A stretch of DNA of 26,866 nt from an uncultured Bacteroidales bacterium. GTDB lineage: Bacteria; Bacteroidota; Bacteroidia; Bacteroidales; UBA3663. Within the stretch, counting starts at the first letter, position 1; each line of letters begins with the position of its first letter. Below are positions 8,670-16,634 of the stretch, in pieces. The notes under the pieces were generated by a model. That model searched no databases. It worked only from the letters and a program-made list of their open reading frames with translations, and was not told where the DNA came from. The stretch spans positions 1 through 26,866 of the forward strand of contig CALBPV010000051.1 in the NCBI GenBank assembly GCA_937899265.1. Direction: 5' to 3'. Position numbers and translations under genes: made by a program.

Positions 8670-8942
8670 TTAAGCCAGCACGGCCATTACGTCGCTCTGA
8701 CGCATCATGAGGTACTTCTTGCCTTCGAACTCAATCTCCTGGCCCGAGTATTTGCCATAGAGAACGGTGTCGCCGGCCTTGAGAACCATTGTTTCGTCTT
8801 TGGTTCCGTTTCCGGTGGCAATGACAGTGCCCTTGAGGGGCTTTTCTTTGGCTGTGTCGGGGATGATGATGCCTCCGACGGTCTTTTCTTCAGCGGGTGC
8901 CGGTTCTACCAGTACGCGATCTGCAAGCGGTTGAATCTTCAT
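8670..8942 (-). CDS. groES: Co-chaperonin GroES (Hsp10)
   Basis: 90 residues starting MKIQPLADRVLVEP, the canonical length and start. It is the heptameric lid of GroEL; the mobile loop (EEKTVGGIIIPDTAKEKP) and the C-terminal EGKKYLMMRQSDVMAVL are intact. The frame runs open upstream to 9281, but only the start at 8942 gives the family N-terminus, and it follows an AT-rich leader. First gene of groES-groEL. Upstream is a sigma-54 promoter match with a dyad rather than a CIRCE element. Confidence 0.97.
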   Translation of the reverse strand: MKIQPLADRVLVEPAPAEEKTVGGIIIPDTAKEKPLKGTVIATGNGTKDETMVLKAGDTVLYGKYSGQEIEFEGKKYLMMRQSDVMAVLA

Positions 8943-9016
8943 AATTTTTTGAAGTTTTATTTTTGGTTGATTAATAATGACTTTGTCTCGGCGTTTTGAG
9001 GCGCCACACCTACTAC

Positions 9017-9034
9017 AGCAAAAAACGTGCCAAA
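9017..9034 (-). promoter_or_regulatory. Sigma-54 (RpoN) promoter of groESL
   Basis: The minus strand reads TGGCACG-TTTT-TTGCT. This matches the sigma-54 core consensus TGGCACG-N4-TTGCW at every defined position, with GG (9031-9030) and GC (9019-9018) separated by exactly 10 bases. The predicted start near 9006 would give a leader of about 60 nt before groES. No TAnnTTTG -7 element lies between here and the groES start. Known: sigma-54 promoters need an AAA+ activator and ATP hydrolysis. Confidence 0.72.
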
Positions 9035-9054
9035 GTTCCGGCTCTCCCCCGAAA

Positions 9055-9090
9055 TGACAAAATGTCCACCCTTCGGCAGACATTTTGGCA
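9055..9090. promoter_or_regulatory. Dyad upstream of the groESL promoter
   Basis: Arms TGACAAAATGTC (9055-9066) and GACATTTTGGCA (9079-9090) are inverted repeats with 11 of 12 positions matching and a 12-bp spacer. Each arm also holds its own GACA-N3-TGTC half-palindrome (one degenerate). It lies just upstream of the -24 element, where an activator or repressor could bind. It also follows the metallophosphoesterase stop by 37 bp, so a terminator role is possible, though no U-run follows on the minus strand. Confidence 0.5.
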
Positions 9091-9127
9091 GTATCTTCTT
9101 CCGCTTTCTTCCCCACTTGGCGGGTCG

Positions 9128-10183
9128 TCAGCGTTTCAGGGTAATCAGTGTGACCTCGGGCGGAACGCCTATACGCACTCTCCAGCCTGTGCAGCCGATG
9201 CCGGTGTTGACATACAACTGCTGTGCGCCCTCGCTGTAGAGGCCGCCCCACTCGGGATAGCGGTATTGGACGGGCGACCACGTTCCCACTCTCACCTGCA
9301 TGGCGTGGGTATGGCCGGCCAGCATCAGGTCGATGCCGTTCTCCAGGACTTCCTGTCGCCAGTGACGCGGATTGTGCGACAGCAACACTTTGTAGGTCTC
9401 TGCGTCGGGGTCATCCGTGAGAATAGAGTCCCCTGCGGGCGTACGCAGTGCCCGCTTCAGGTTGCCGTAACTCGTGAACGGAGGTTCGCCGATATTGCCC
9501 ACGCCGGCCAGCAGAATGGAGTCTCCTCCCCTGTGTATCGTTACATGACAGTTGTCCAGCAACTTCCATCCTGCATTATATATAATATGGTGTAATTTCT
9601 CCCGGTCTTCAATCCGTTGACGGGGCGTGAACTCCCGCGGATAGTCTGCATAGTCGTGATTGCCCATGATGGCATAGAGAGCCGGAGGCGTGTCGCCCGG
9701 AGCTGCGCTTTGTTCCAGGCGTGTGGCAAATGCTTTGAGTTTCTCCACCCAGGGTTCGGCCTGTGCCGACTCCATCGTCACCAAGTCTCCCGTGAAGCAT
9801 ATCATGTCGGGATGCAATGAAGCTATCGTGTCGTTCAGTCGGTCCATGAAGGCGTCGTCGTCTCCCTTGTCGAAGCTGTCGATGTGGAAATCCGAGATGT
9901 GTACGATTCTGAAGCCGTCGAAGGCTGCCGGCACTTTGCTGTTCTTCACTTCCACGCGGTTCACGTCGATTTCGAAACGGGTCACCCAGTGTCCGTAGGC
10001 CATAACGCCTGCAATGGCCAGCACCAGCGCAATGTCCACCGCCCACCAGAGACGGTGGATGGCTTGCGGGTCGGCCACCTTTCGGAAGGCCAGCCACAGC
10101 AACAGGTCGATTAGGGCGACCACAGCCGCCACCAGAACGAGGGTGAATATCAGAATCATAATCCAAAAGAAGAGACGGTTCAT
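9128..10183 (-). CDS. Membrane-anchored calcineurin-like metallophosphoesterase
   Basis: 351 residues. Two or so hydrophobic segments at about 5-33 and 46-64 anchor it. The catalytic domain follows with the full metal-ligand series: DFHID (98-102), TGDLVT (131-136), GNHDY (174-178), SHNPRH and AGHTHAMQ near the C-terminus. Known: this YkuE-like branch of the metallophosphoesterases includes cell-envelope phosphodiesterases and lipid pyrophosphatases (such as UDP-diacylglucosamine hydrolases); the substrate here is not determinable. The catalytic domain could face either side of the membrane. It has its own strong promoter with a leader of about 145 nt carrying a stable hairpin, and ends 185 bp before groES. 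Confidence 0.87.
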   Translation of the reverse strand: MNRLFFWIMILIFTLVLVAAVVALIDLLLWLAFRKVADPQAIHRLWWAVDIALVLAIAGVMAYGHWVTRFEIDVNRVEVKNSKVPAAFDGFRIVHISDFHIDSFDKGDDDAFMDRLNDTIASLHPDMICFTGDLVTMESAQAEPWVEKLKAFATRLEQSAAPGDTPPALYAIMGNHDYADYPREFTPRQRIEDREKLHHIIYNAGWKLLDNCHVTIHRGGDSILLAGVGNIGEPPFTSYGNLKRALRTPAGDSILTDDPDAETYKVLLSHNPRHWRQEVLENGIDLMLAGHTHAMQVRVGTWSPVQYRYPEWGGLYSEGAQQLYVNTGIGCTGWRVRIGVPPEVTLITLKR

Positions 10184-10261
10184 ACGCAGTAGTGAATTTG
10201 ATTTACAACATCGTCAAAACTCCTTCGCCCCGTGCGGGACGTTACCTCTTTGAAAAGTCGA

Positions 10262-10289
10262 ATGGGCTTTGTCTCCCGACAGAGCCCAT
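10262..10289. other. Stable hairpin in the metallophosphoesterase leader
   Basis: Arms ATGGGCTTTGTC and GACAGAGCCCAT pair over 12 positions (one wobble) around a 4-nt loop. It lies between the promoter at 10333-10364 and the start at 10183. On the minus strand it is followed by TTCGACTTTTC, too weak a U-run for a confident terminator. It could attenuate this gene or end transcripts from the DUF3078 gene. Confidence 0.5.
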
Positions 10290-10332
10290 CCTTTCTCTCA
10301 TTTTATGAAGTTTTGTGGAATTACTCACGTTG

Positions 10333-10364
10333 CAAAGATAGCGCAAAAATCTGAAACTGCCAAA
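10333..10364 (-). promoter_or_regulatory. Promoter of the metallophosphoesterase gene
   Basis: The minus strand has -33 TTTG (10364-10361), exactly 20 bp, then -7 TATCTTTG (10340-10333), a full match to the Bacteroidetes housekeeping promoter. The AT-rich gap 10184-10468 otherwise contains only this and the hairpin. Confidence 0.75.
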
Positions 10365-10468
10365 TTTTTATGCGTAAAATTGCATTTTTTGCTGTATTTG
10401 TCATTGAAAATGCTTATTTTTATGCATTATTTGGCCATAAATGGGCAGTTTTCCACCCCTTTTGGCTA

Positions 10469-11407
10469 TCAGAATGCGTAGCTCAGACCGAAACTCAACA
10501 ATTCGGAGAACTGGAAATAACCCCATCCCTCACCCTTGTTTTCGGGTCCTACGGAGTCGTCGAATCGCAGGCAGGTGTAGAGTTTGGTCGAGAAATATTT
10601 GTTGAGCGGCATGTCGAAGGTGTTCTCCCACATGATTTCGGTATAGCCGTCGGTCTTCTCTTTACGCACGTTGTAAAGGGGTGAGAACCAAGTGGCTGTC
10701 GAAGTCCAGGTCACATACTTGCTCAGCTTCCAGTAGAGGTTGCAGTTGGCCGAGGCACCGAGACCGTAGGTGTTGAACTCTCCCTTGGGCAGACCGAACT
10801 GTGTGCCGTCGATACGACCGCTGAGAGGTGTATCTTCCGAAACATAGTTGCGTAGAGGGTCGTTCACATACTTGAGGTTGTAGGAAGCGGGCGAAATGAA
10901 GGCCGAGAACTTCAGGTAATCTTCTTTCTCGTACTTGTAGTCCATACCTAACGAGAGCGTCAGATAGGCGGGCGAGAAGAATTTTGAGAACTCGTCGGGC
11001 TGGTTTGTTTTGTAGCCCGGGCAGAACTGGGTCTGGCCGATGGCCTGGGCGGTGTAGTACCAATGACTTGTGGCCTGGTAGCCGAGCTTGGTGCTCAGTT
11101 TCAGAAGGTCCTGGTTGGTCATGTAGTTGTGGTATTCGTCCGAACGTGTGGTCACATAGCCCAGCTTGGCTTCGAGTTTGTTGTCCCAAGCCCATTTGGC
11201 GCGTTTCCAGTTGGCGTTGTACTCGCCTGTGGCAATGAGAGCCATGTTCGACTCGCCGCCTTTGTACCAGTTTTTCGAAACATAACCCTGGGTGAACTGA
11301 AGGGACGCATTGCCGTAGCGCGTCCAGTTGCTGCTGTTTTCGGCAGGTTCGGCGGCTGTGGCTGTTACAGCGAGAGCAGCTGCCGACAGAAGGAAAAGAT
11401 TTCTCAT
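10469..11407 (-). CDS. DUF3078 outer-membrane beta-barrel protein
   Basis: 312 residues. A signal peptide (MRNLFLLSAAALAVTATA, cleavage near AA-EP) precedes a body rich in alternating aromatic/polar strands: NWTRYGNASLQFTQGYVSKN, NWYKGGESN and WAWDNKLEAKLGYVTT. It ends LSFGLSYAF with a terminal Phe, as outer-membrane barrels do. Known: the DUF3078 family is Bacteroidetes-specific and of unknown function. It follows the rhamnosidase fusion by 39 bp; that gap is nearly free of T and G on the coding strand (runs of A broken by C) and holds no TAnnTTTG, so read-through from the upstream operon is plausible. Confidence 0.85.
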   Translation of the reverse strand: MRNLFLLSAAALAVTATAAEPAENSSNWTRYGNASLQFTQGYVSKNWYKGGESNMALIATGEYNANWKRAKWAWDNKLEAKLGYVTTRSDEYHNYMTNQDLLKLSTKLGYQATSHWYYTAQAIGQTQFCPGYKTNQPDEFSKFFSPAYLTLSLGMDYKYEKEDYLKFSAFISPASYNLKYVNDPLRNYVSEDTPLSGRIDGTQFGLPKGEFNTYGLGASANCNLYWKLSKYVTWTSTATWFSPLYNVRKEKTDGYTEIMWENTFDMPLNKYFSTKLYTCLRFDDSVGPENKGEGWGYFQFSELLSFGLSYAF

Positions 11408-11446
11408 TTTTTTTGTTGTTTTTTTGTTGTTCTTTTGTTTTGTTTT

Positions 11447-14400
11447 TTATTTCAATTTGAGTTGTATATGCTTTACGGATTGTCTGCGCCACGTATAGAC
11501 GATGTGCACCGTTCCGTCGCGGGCCACAATGGCCGACGGATAGGAATATTGGTTCACGGGACTCTCCTCGATGGTGACGAGGGGTTGCCAGTCTATGCCG
11601 TTGTCCGAGAGCGACACGATGAGGGGATTTCTCAACGGTTTGTCCGGACCGGGCACCACGTGTGTCGGATTGTGTACCAGGAGGAACCGTTTTCCTCCGT
11701 CCAACGTCACTCCGTCCACGCCCGAGTTGTTGCTCGACAGGCCGGGCAGATATTCCATCGGACTCCAGGTCTCGCCTCCGTCGCGGCTCCACGAGGTGGC
11801 CAGCAGGCGGTTCTGTTTCTGTGTGCGGCATATCATTTGCAGCCTTCCGTCGGGATGTTCCAGCAGGGTGGGCTGTATGGTCCGCATCTCCTTCGATTGG
11901 GGTACGGGGCCCACCAAGCGCCAGTTGTGTCCTCCGTCGTCCGAGATTTCCACATAGCTCCTCCATCCACCGGCTTCCTTGCTCGATGGAGCCACGATTT
12001 TGTTGCCTACGGCGACCGGTTTGTTTTTGATGGCACCCAGCAGGCTGTCGGGCAGGATGCCCTTTTCTTTCTTTGACCACGTTTTTCCGCCGTTGCGGGA
12101 ACGGACCACATAGCCTGTCCAGTCCTTCACGTTGCGTCCTATCTTGAAAAACAGCAGCAAGTCGCCTCCGGGTATCTGATAGAGCACGGGATTGTAGCAG
12201 GCTTTGCGCAGGGTGTCGTTGAGCACACCGTCCACAGCCATTCGGGGAGCGCTCCATTGTCCTTTGTGGAAACGCTGGGTCCAGATACATACGTTGTCGG
12301 CTCCCTCCCAATTGCCTCCGAAGTAAGCTGTCAGCAGGTCGCCGTCGGGCAGTTCTGCGATGGTGGCTGCATGAACTGAGGGCACTGGCAGGGTGTTCTC
12401 GTCGGTCTTGTTGACGGTCTTGGGCATGAAGAGCAGTTCGTCACGCAGTATCTCCACCCGTTCGTTGCCTCCCGAGGGAATCTCCGCCTCGAGGTCATAG
12501 GTTCCGCTGCCCAGTGTCCGCCGGCTTCCGTCGGGGAAAGAGAGTTCTGCGGTTGTGTTGCAGGGTATCTCGACATGCCACGTGAGCCGGCTGCCGCTCT
12601 TCTTCCATCGGGAGACAATCCGTCCGTAGGGGGTGCGGTAGCTGACGTTGAGCCAGGGGAGTTCGGCCAGTCGGAAGTCGGGTGCCAGACGGAACGTTTT
12701 CCATCCGGGCGATGTGTTCTTCAGACCTCCCAGACTTTCGTAGAGCCAGGGGATGAGGTCGCCCAGCAGCATGACATGATTGCCGGAATTCATCTTCGGA
12801 TTGGCTGTGTCACCGTTCCACAGCTCCCAAATCGTTGTGGCTCCGTGCTCTATCATATAACCCCACGAGGGATAACTGTCCTGCGTGGCGAGCATGTAAG
12901 CGATGTCGCTGCGTCCGCGTTTCGAGAGTTCGCGCATCAGCCATTGTATGCCTATCACTCCGCAACACAGATGTCCCGGATTGACCCCCGAAAGCGAACC
13001 GTTCTTCGTGGTCTGTTGCAGCAGGATTTTGGCATAGATTTGTCGGGCCACGTCTTCTTCCAACGTGTCGGGCACCATCCCGAAGGCCAGCGGCAGCAGG
13101 TTGGCTGTCACCGTATTGTTGTCGTAGAAGACGCTGTCGGGATAAAGCAGATGGCCGGGTTGGGGCGAGGTGCCGCGTTTGGCGTGGAGGAACTTCCGGT
13201 TGAAGGCGTTGCGAAGGGCTTCCCTCTCCGCTCTGTACAGCACCGTGTCGGCCTCCTCTCCTGCCACACGGGCATAGTCGCTCAACAGGCCGAGCAGAAA
13301 GTAGTAGTAGGCCGAACCTATCAGCACACCGTCGGTCACCCGTTCGGGGTCTTGGCTGTGTATCAGCTCGGGCTTTTCGGGCGGCACACACCAGTCTCCG
13401 TATTTGTCGGCCCTGATGAGTCCGTCTTTGGTGCGTTTGTATGTGCCGAAGTGGAGCAACCATTTCTTCATGGCGGCATAATGTCTCTTGACGGGACGGT
13501 CGTCGCCGTATTGGCGGTGGAGCATCCCGGCTGCGGTCACAAAGACCGAGGGCCACGAGACGTTGTCGGAATAGTAGTTCCAGAATGCGGGAGCCACGTC
13601 GGGTATCGCTCCGTCCTCCCGCTGGCTCTCTTCGATGTCGGCCAGCCATTTGGCATAGAGCAGATGATTATCGACCACATAGCTTTCGCCCAGACAGCCC
13701 ATCGCACGGTCGCCCAGCCAGGGTTGTCGTTCGTCGCGCTGCGGACAGTCGGTGGGCATGCCCTTGTAGTTGTCGATGATGCCCCAACGGGCGGCTTCCC
13801 AGATGCGGTTCAGCAACGTATTGGGCGACTCGAAGGTTCCCAGGTCGGCCATCCGGTCGGTCACCACTTCTGCCGTGAAGTCTTCCTTGCGGGCATTGGG
13901 ATAAGGACTCACTTCCGCATACCGGAATCCGTGATACACAAACCGCGGAGCCCAGGTGCCGGTATCTTTTCCGTTGCAGATATAGCGGTCGGTCGATTCG
14001 GCGTTGCGGAGGTTTTCGGTATAGAGTTCGCCGTTGTCCTGCAGACGTTCGGCATAGCGTATCGTCACGGTGTCACCTTCGCTGTTCTTGCCCTCCACAC
14101 GCAGTCGTACCCATCCCGCCACATTCTGTCCGAAATCGACGATGACGCGGTTCTCGCCCGCCTGTGTGAGCTTCACGGGACGCAAGGTTTGCTTCACGTG
14201 CATCGGGGGTGTCAGATTGCCTCGCAGGGTTCCCTGCGGCAACTGCGAACGTTCGGCCTGTGCCCATTGGCTGTCGTCATATCCGGGCTGTGTCCAGTCG
14301 CCCAAGGCGGCTTCTTTGCGGGCGTCGTATGTCTCGCCGTCGTATTCGTTGGCGCTCCTCACCGGTCCGTCGGCTGTGATGCGCCACGTCCGGTAGTCGG

Positions 14401-15190
14401 TGGCGACGGTTTCTGTTTTTCCGTCGGTATATTCCACAATCAGGTTGGCCCTCAGGGTCGGATAGCCGAACCGTGTGATTTTGTGGGGCTTGTAGTTCTG
14501 CTGCATCGTGTAGTAGCGTCCGTTGCTTACGGTCACGCCCAGACAGTTGTCGCTGTCGTTGAGCAGCGCTGTCACGTCCCAGCTGTTGTATATCAGCGTC
14601 TTGCGGTAGTCGGTCGGTGCGGGTGTGAGAACGGCCTCTCCCACTTTCTTTCCGTTGATGCGGGCTTCGTAAAGTCCGAGACCGCAGATGTGGAGTGTGG
14701 CTCTTGCGGCCTTTCCACGCGTCTTGAATTCTGTGCGGCAGTAGCGTGCCGAAAGACGGCTGTGGCTGTCCTCGCGGTCCCAAGGCATCGCTTTTTCGAG
14801 TCCTATCCAATAGCCCTTCCATCCGGATTCCGTGAGGAGTCCTGTCCCCCACTCTTGGGGTTCCGACCACTCACTTTCGCCTTGGGTGGTACTTACCTTC
14901 ACGCGCCAATAACAGCGTTCGTTGGCACGCAGGTTCCGTCCGCCATAGGGCACAAGCACGCTCTGATCCGACACCTTCGTCACCTGCCAGAGGTCGGCTT
15001 CACCCTTCAGCAGTTTCTCCCGGTCGGAGGCCACTTCGAGGCTGTAGCCTGTCTGTATCACGTCCTGCCGGTCGCTTTCCATGGTCCATGAGAAGCGGGG
15101 ACTTTGCGTGTCGAGACCCAACGGTGCCTCACGGTTCTCTGTGGTGAGATTCGTGAGTGTGATGAGGGCGAATATCAATGCATGCATCAT
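11447..15190 (-). CDS. GH78 alpha-L-rhamnosidase fused to a BNR sialidase-like domain
   Basis: 1247 residues in one frame. Residues about 12-905 are a GH78 rhamnosidase: the N-terminal beta domain with TENREAPLGLDTQSPRFSW, the catalytic motif DCPQRDERQPWLGD (Asp 481, Glu 487, Asp 494) and ATTIWELW with the presumed general base Glu 789. Residues about 925-1247 are a BNR/neuraminidase-like propeller (COG4692/BNR_2 type) opening HAATIAELPDGDLLTAYFGG. It has four Asp-box-like motifs: SRNGGKTW (1031), SDDGGHNW (1083), SRDGGETW (1135) and SDNGIDW (1195). The FRIP arginine motif of classical sialidases is not visible, so sialidase activity is uncertain. The N-terminal hydrophobic stretch is short (HALIFALITL) and abuts the mature fold without a clear cleavage site. 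An in-frame stop directly upstream fixes the start. It lies 6 bp after the MBL-fold gene. Confidence 0.88.
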   Translation of the reverse strand: MMHALIFALITLTNLTTENREAPLGLDTQSPRFSWTMESDRQDVIQTGYSLEVASDREKLLKGEADLWQVTKVSDQSVLVPYGGRNLRANERCYWRVKVSTTQGESEWSEPQEWGTGLLTESGWKGYWIGLEKAMPWDREDSHSRLSARYCRTEFKTRGKAARATLHICGLGLYEARINGKKVGEAVLTPAPTDYRKTLIYNSWDVTALLNDSDNCLGVTVSNGRYYTMQQNYKPHKITRFGYPTLRANLIVEYTDGKTETVATDYRTWRITADGPVRSANEYDGETYDARKEAALGDWTQPGYDDSQWAQAERSQLPQGTLRGNLTPPMHVKQTLRPVKLTQAGENRVIVDFGQNVAGWVRLRVEGKNSEGDTVTIRYAERLQDNGELYTENLRNAESTDRYICNGKDTGTWAPRFVYHGFRYAEVSPYPNARKEDFTAEVVTDRMADLGTFESPNTLLNRIWEAARWGIIDNYKGMPTDCPQRDERQPWLGDRAMGCLGESYVVDNHLLYAKWLADIEESQREDGAIPDVAPAFWNYYSDNVSWPSVFVTAAGMLHRQYGDDRPVKRHYAAMKKWLLHFGTYKRTKDGLIRADKYGDWCVPPEKPELIHSQDPERVTDGVLIGSAYYYFLLGLLSDYARVAGEEADTVLYRAEREALRNAFNRKFLHAKRGTSPQPGHLLYPDSVFYDNNTVTANLLPLAFGMVPDTLEEDVARQIYAKILLQQTTKNGSLSGVNPGHLCCGVIGIQWLMRELSKRGRSDIAYMLATQDSYPSWGYMIEHGATTIWELWNGDTANPKMNSGNHVMLLGDLIPWLYESLGGLKNTSPGWKTFRLAPDFRLAELPWLNVSYRTPYGRIVSRWKKSGSRLTWHVEIPCNTTAELSFPDGSRRTLGSGTYDLEAEIPSGGNERVEILRDELLFMPKTVNKTDENTLPVPSVHAATIAELPDGDLLTAYFGGNWEGADNVCIWTQRFHKGQWSAPRMAVDGVLNDTLRKACYNPVLYQIPGGDLLLFFKIGRNVKDWTGYVVRSRNGGKTWSKKEKGILPDSLLGAIKNKPVAVGNKIVAPSSKEAGGWRSYVEISDDGGHNWRLVGPVPQSKEMRTIQPTLLEHPDGRLQMICRTQKQNRLLATSWSRDGGETWSPMEYLPGLSSNNSGVDGVTLDGGKRFLLVHNPTHVVPGPDKPLRNPLIVSLSDNGIDWQPLVTIEESPVNQYSYPSAIVARDGTVHIVYTWRRQSVKHIQLKLK

Positions 15191-15196
15191 ACGGCC

Positions 15197-15856
15197 TTAT
15201 ATTAAATATGGATTGTATTTCTTCTCGTTGCCGATTGAGGTTTGGGGTCCGTGCCCCGGGAAGACGGCAGTGTCTTCGGGCAGTGTCATCAGTTTTTCCT
15301 CGATACCGCCCAGCAGGGCTCGCCACGAACATCCGAAACTTTCGCCGAAGTCGGTCCTCCCCACGCTACAGTAGAACAGCACGTCGCCCGAGAAGAGCAT
15401 CTTCTCCTCGCGGAACAGGTAACACAGGCCGTGAGGCGAATGGCCGGGTACATCGAGCACCTCGATTTTGTGGTCTCCCATCATCACGCTGTCGCCGTCC
15501 TTGAGCGGGACGCTGATGGGCGAATGATGCACCTGTTGGTGTTCGAGGTTGAAGAGATAGACCTGTTCCTGCGGCGTGGGCAGCAACAGTTCGTCATCTA
15601 CAGAACCTTCTATGGGCAGATGCCACGTGCGGGTGCACCACGCTGTCCCCATCACATGGTCCACATGCGAGTGGGTCACCAGAATATGGCGCACGTTCAG
15701 TTCTTCCCGTTCCACAAAGAGTTTGAGCGAGTTCCACTCGACTTCCATACTGCAGCCCGGGTCTATCACGACGGCATCGCGTGTGGTTTCGTCCCACACG
15801 GCATAACACTGTTCCTGGAACAGGTTGAAAGTGAATTGTGCTACCTTCAGTGCCAT
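15197..15856 (-). CDS. MBL-fold hydrolase (glyoxalase II-like)
   Basis: 219 residues, metallo-beta-lactamase fold. Zinc-ligand motifs are THSHVDH (61-67), VPGHSPHG (137-143), SGDVLF near 156 and FPGHGPQT near 196, the pattern of single-domain hydroxyacylglutathione hydrolase-like proteins. Known: such proteins hydrolyse thioesters (glyoxalase II) or have uncharacterised hydrolase roles; glutathione use is doubtful in an anaerobic Bacteroidales. It lies 10 bp after rsmG and 6 bp before the rhamnosidase fusion, so it is co-transcribed. Confidence 0.88.
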   Translation of the reverse strand: MALKVAQFTFNLFQEQCYAVWDETTRDAVVIDPGCSMEVEWNSLKLFVEREELNVRHILVTHSHVDHVMGTAWCTRTWHLPIEGSVDDELLLPTPQEQVYLFNLEHQQVHHSPISVPLKDGDSVMMGDHKIEVLDVPGHSPHGLCYLFREEKMLFSGDVLFYCSVGRTDFGESFGCSWRALLGGIEEKLMTLPEDTAVFPGHGPQTSIGNEKKYNPYLI

Positions 15857-15866
15857 CTTCTCTGTC

Positions 15867-16472
15867 TTATTTGCGTTTCACATACACGATGGCTTTTGTC
15901 TCGAAGTAGGGTTCCGCAAAATAGCGGGACACGGGTGTTACTTCGGCTTGGGGACAGCCTTTGAGTTCGTCGGTCAGGTCGCCTCCTTTGAGACACACCA
16001 ACCCTTGCGACCACACCCTGCGGCAGGCTTTCAGCAGGTCCGGCATAGCCATTACGGCACGCGAGACAACCCAGTCATACACGTCCTTCACTTCCTCGAT
16101 GCCGGCATGCCGGGTGGTCACATTTGTCAGTCCGATGGCATTGGCCACTTCCTGAGCCACCTTCACTTTCTTGCCGATGCGGTCCACCAACAGAAACTCA
16201 CATTCCGGGTTCAGTATGGCCAGCGGAATACCGGGAAATCCTCCGCCTGTGCCCACATCCACGATGCGGGTACCGGCTTTCCAGCCGCCCTGTTTCTCTT
16301 CGACCCAGGCGTGCAGAGCCAGCGAGTGGAGCACATGATGCTCATACAGGGCATTGATGTCCTGACGCGATATCACATTGATTTTCGCGTTCCATTCGCG
16401 ATACAGGTCGCCCAGAGCCTCCAGTTGTTCCTGCTGTCTTGCGCTCAGTGTGGGAAAATAATTCTCAAACAT
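15867..16472 (-). CDS. rsmG: 16S rRNA (guanine-527-N7)-methyltransferase
   Basis: 201 residues, the normal size for RsmG (GidB), which methylates N7 of G527 in 16S rRNA using S-adenosylmethionine. Seen: YREWNAKINVISRQD, then HHVLHSLAL, the SAM loop VDVGTGGGFPGIPLA (71-85), LLVDRIGKKVKV, and DWVVSRAV, all family signatures. Loss of this enzyme gives low-level streptomycin resistance in several bacteria (known). It is first in a tightly packed operon and has a full consensus promoter 25 bp upstream. Confidence 0.96.
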   Translation of the reverse strand: MFENYFPTLSARQQEQLEALGDLYREWNAKINVISRQDINALYEHHVLHSLALHAWVEEKQGGWKAGTRIVDVGTGGGFPGIPLAILNPECEFLLVDRIGKKVKVAQEVANAIGLTNVTTRHAGIEEVKDVYDWVVSRAVMAMPDLLKACRRVWSQGLVCLKGGDLTDELKGCPQAEVTPVSRYFAEPYFETKAIVYVKRK

Positions 16473-16497
16473 CTATAAACCGTAAGTTTTACGCCTG

Positions 16498-16529
16498 CAA
16501 AGATAAAGCTTTATTTCGAAAAATGCAAA
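16498..16529 (-). promoter_or_regulatory. Promoter of the rsmG operon
   Basis: The minus strand has -33 TTTG (16529-16526), exactly 20 bp, and -7 TATCTTTG (16505-16498), ending 25 bp before the rsmG start. Full Bacteroidetes consensus. Confidence 0.78.
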
Positions 16530-16565
16530 TATTCCGACAAAATATTTTATATTTACATATTTATT

Positions 16566-16634
16566 TTTGCCCGCTTCCCCGTTTTACATTTGCCCGCTTC
16601 CCCGTTTTACATTTGCCTGCGTCCCTGTTTATAG
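16566..16634. repeat. 23-bp tandem repeat, three units
   Basis: Two identical 23-bp units (16566-16588, 16589-16611) and a third degenerate one (16612-16634), each starting TTTGCC and holding GCTTCCCCG or a variant. It lies between the rsmG promoter and the terminator of the 951-aa gene. Function unknown. Confidence 0.75.

Noticed and set aside
8943..9127. CIRCE (HrcA) operator upstream of groES
   Set aside because: The TTAGCACTC-N9-GAGTGCTAA sequence is not present; the dyad found has a different sequence.
8943..9281. A 203-aa GroES with a long N-terminal extension
   Set aside because: The extension covers the promoter and dyad, has no recognised domain, and the canonical start at 8942 gives the normal 90-aa protein.
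12575..15091. An 838-aa plus-strand open frame
   Set aside because: Antisense to the GH78 domain, which has clear catalytic motifs. The GC-rich codon pattern leaves the opposite frame open; no domain was recognised in it.
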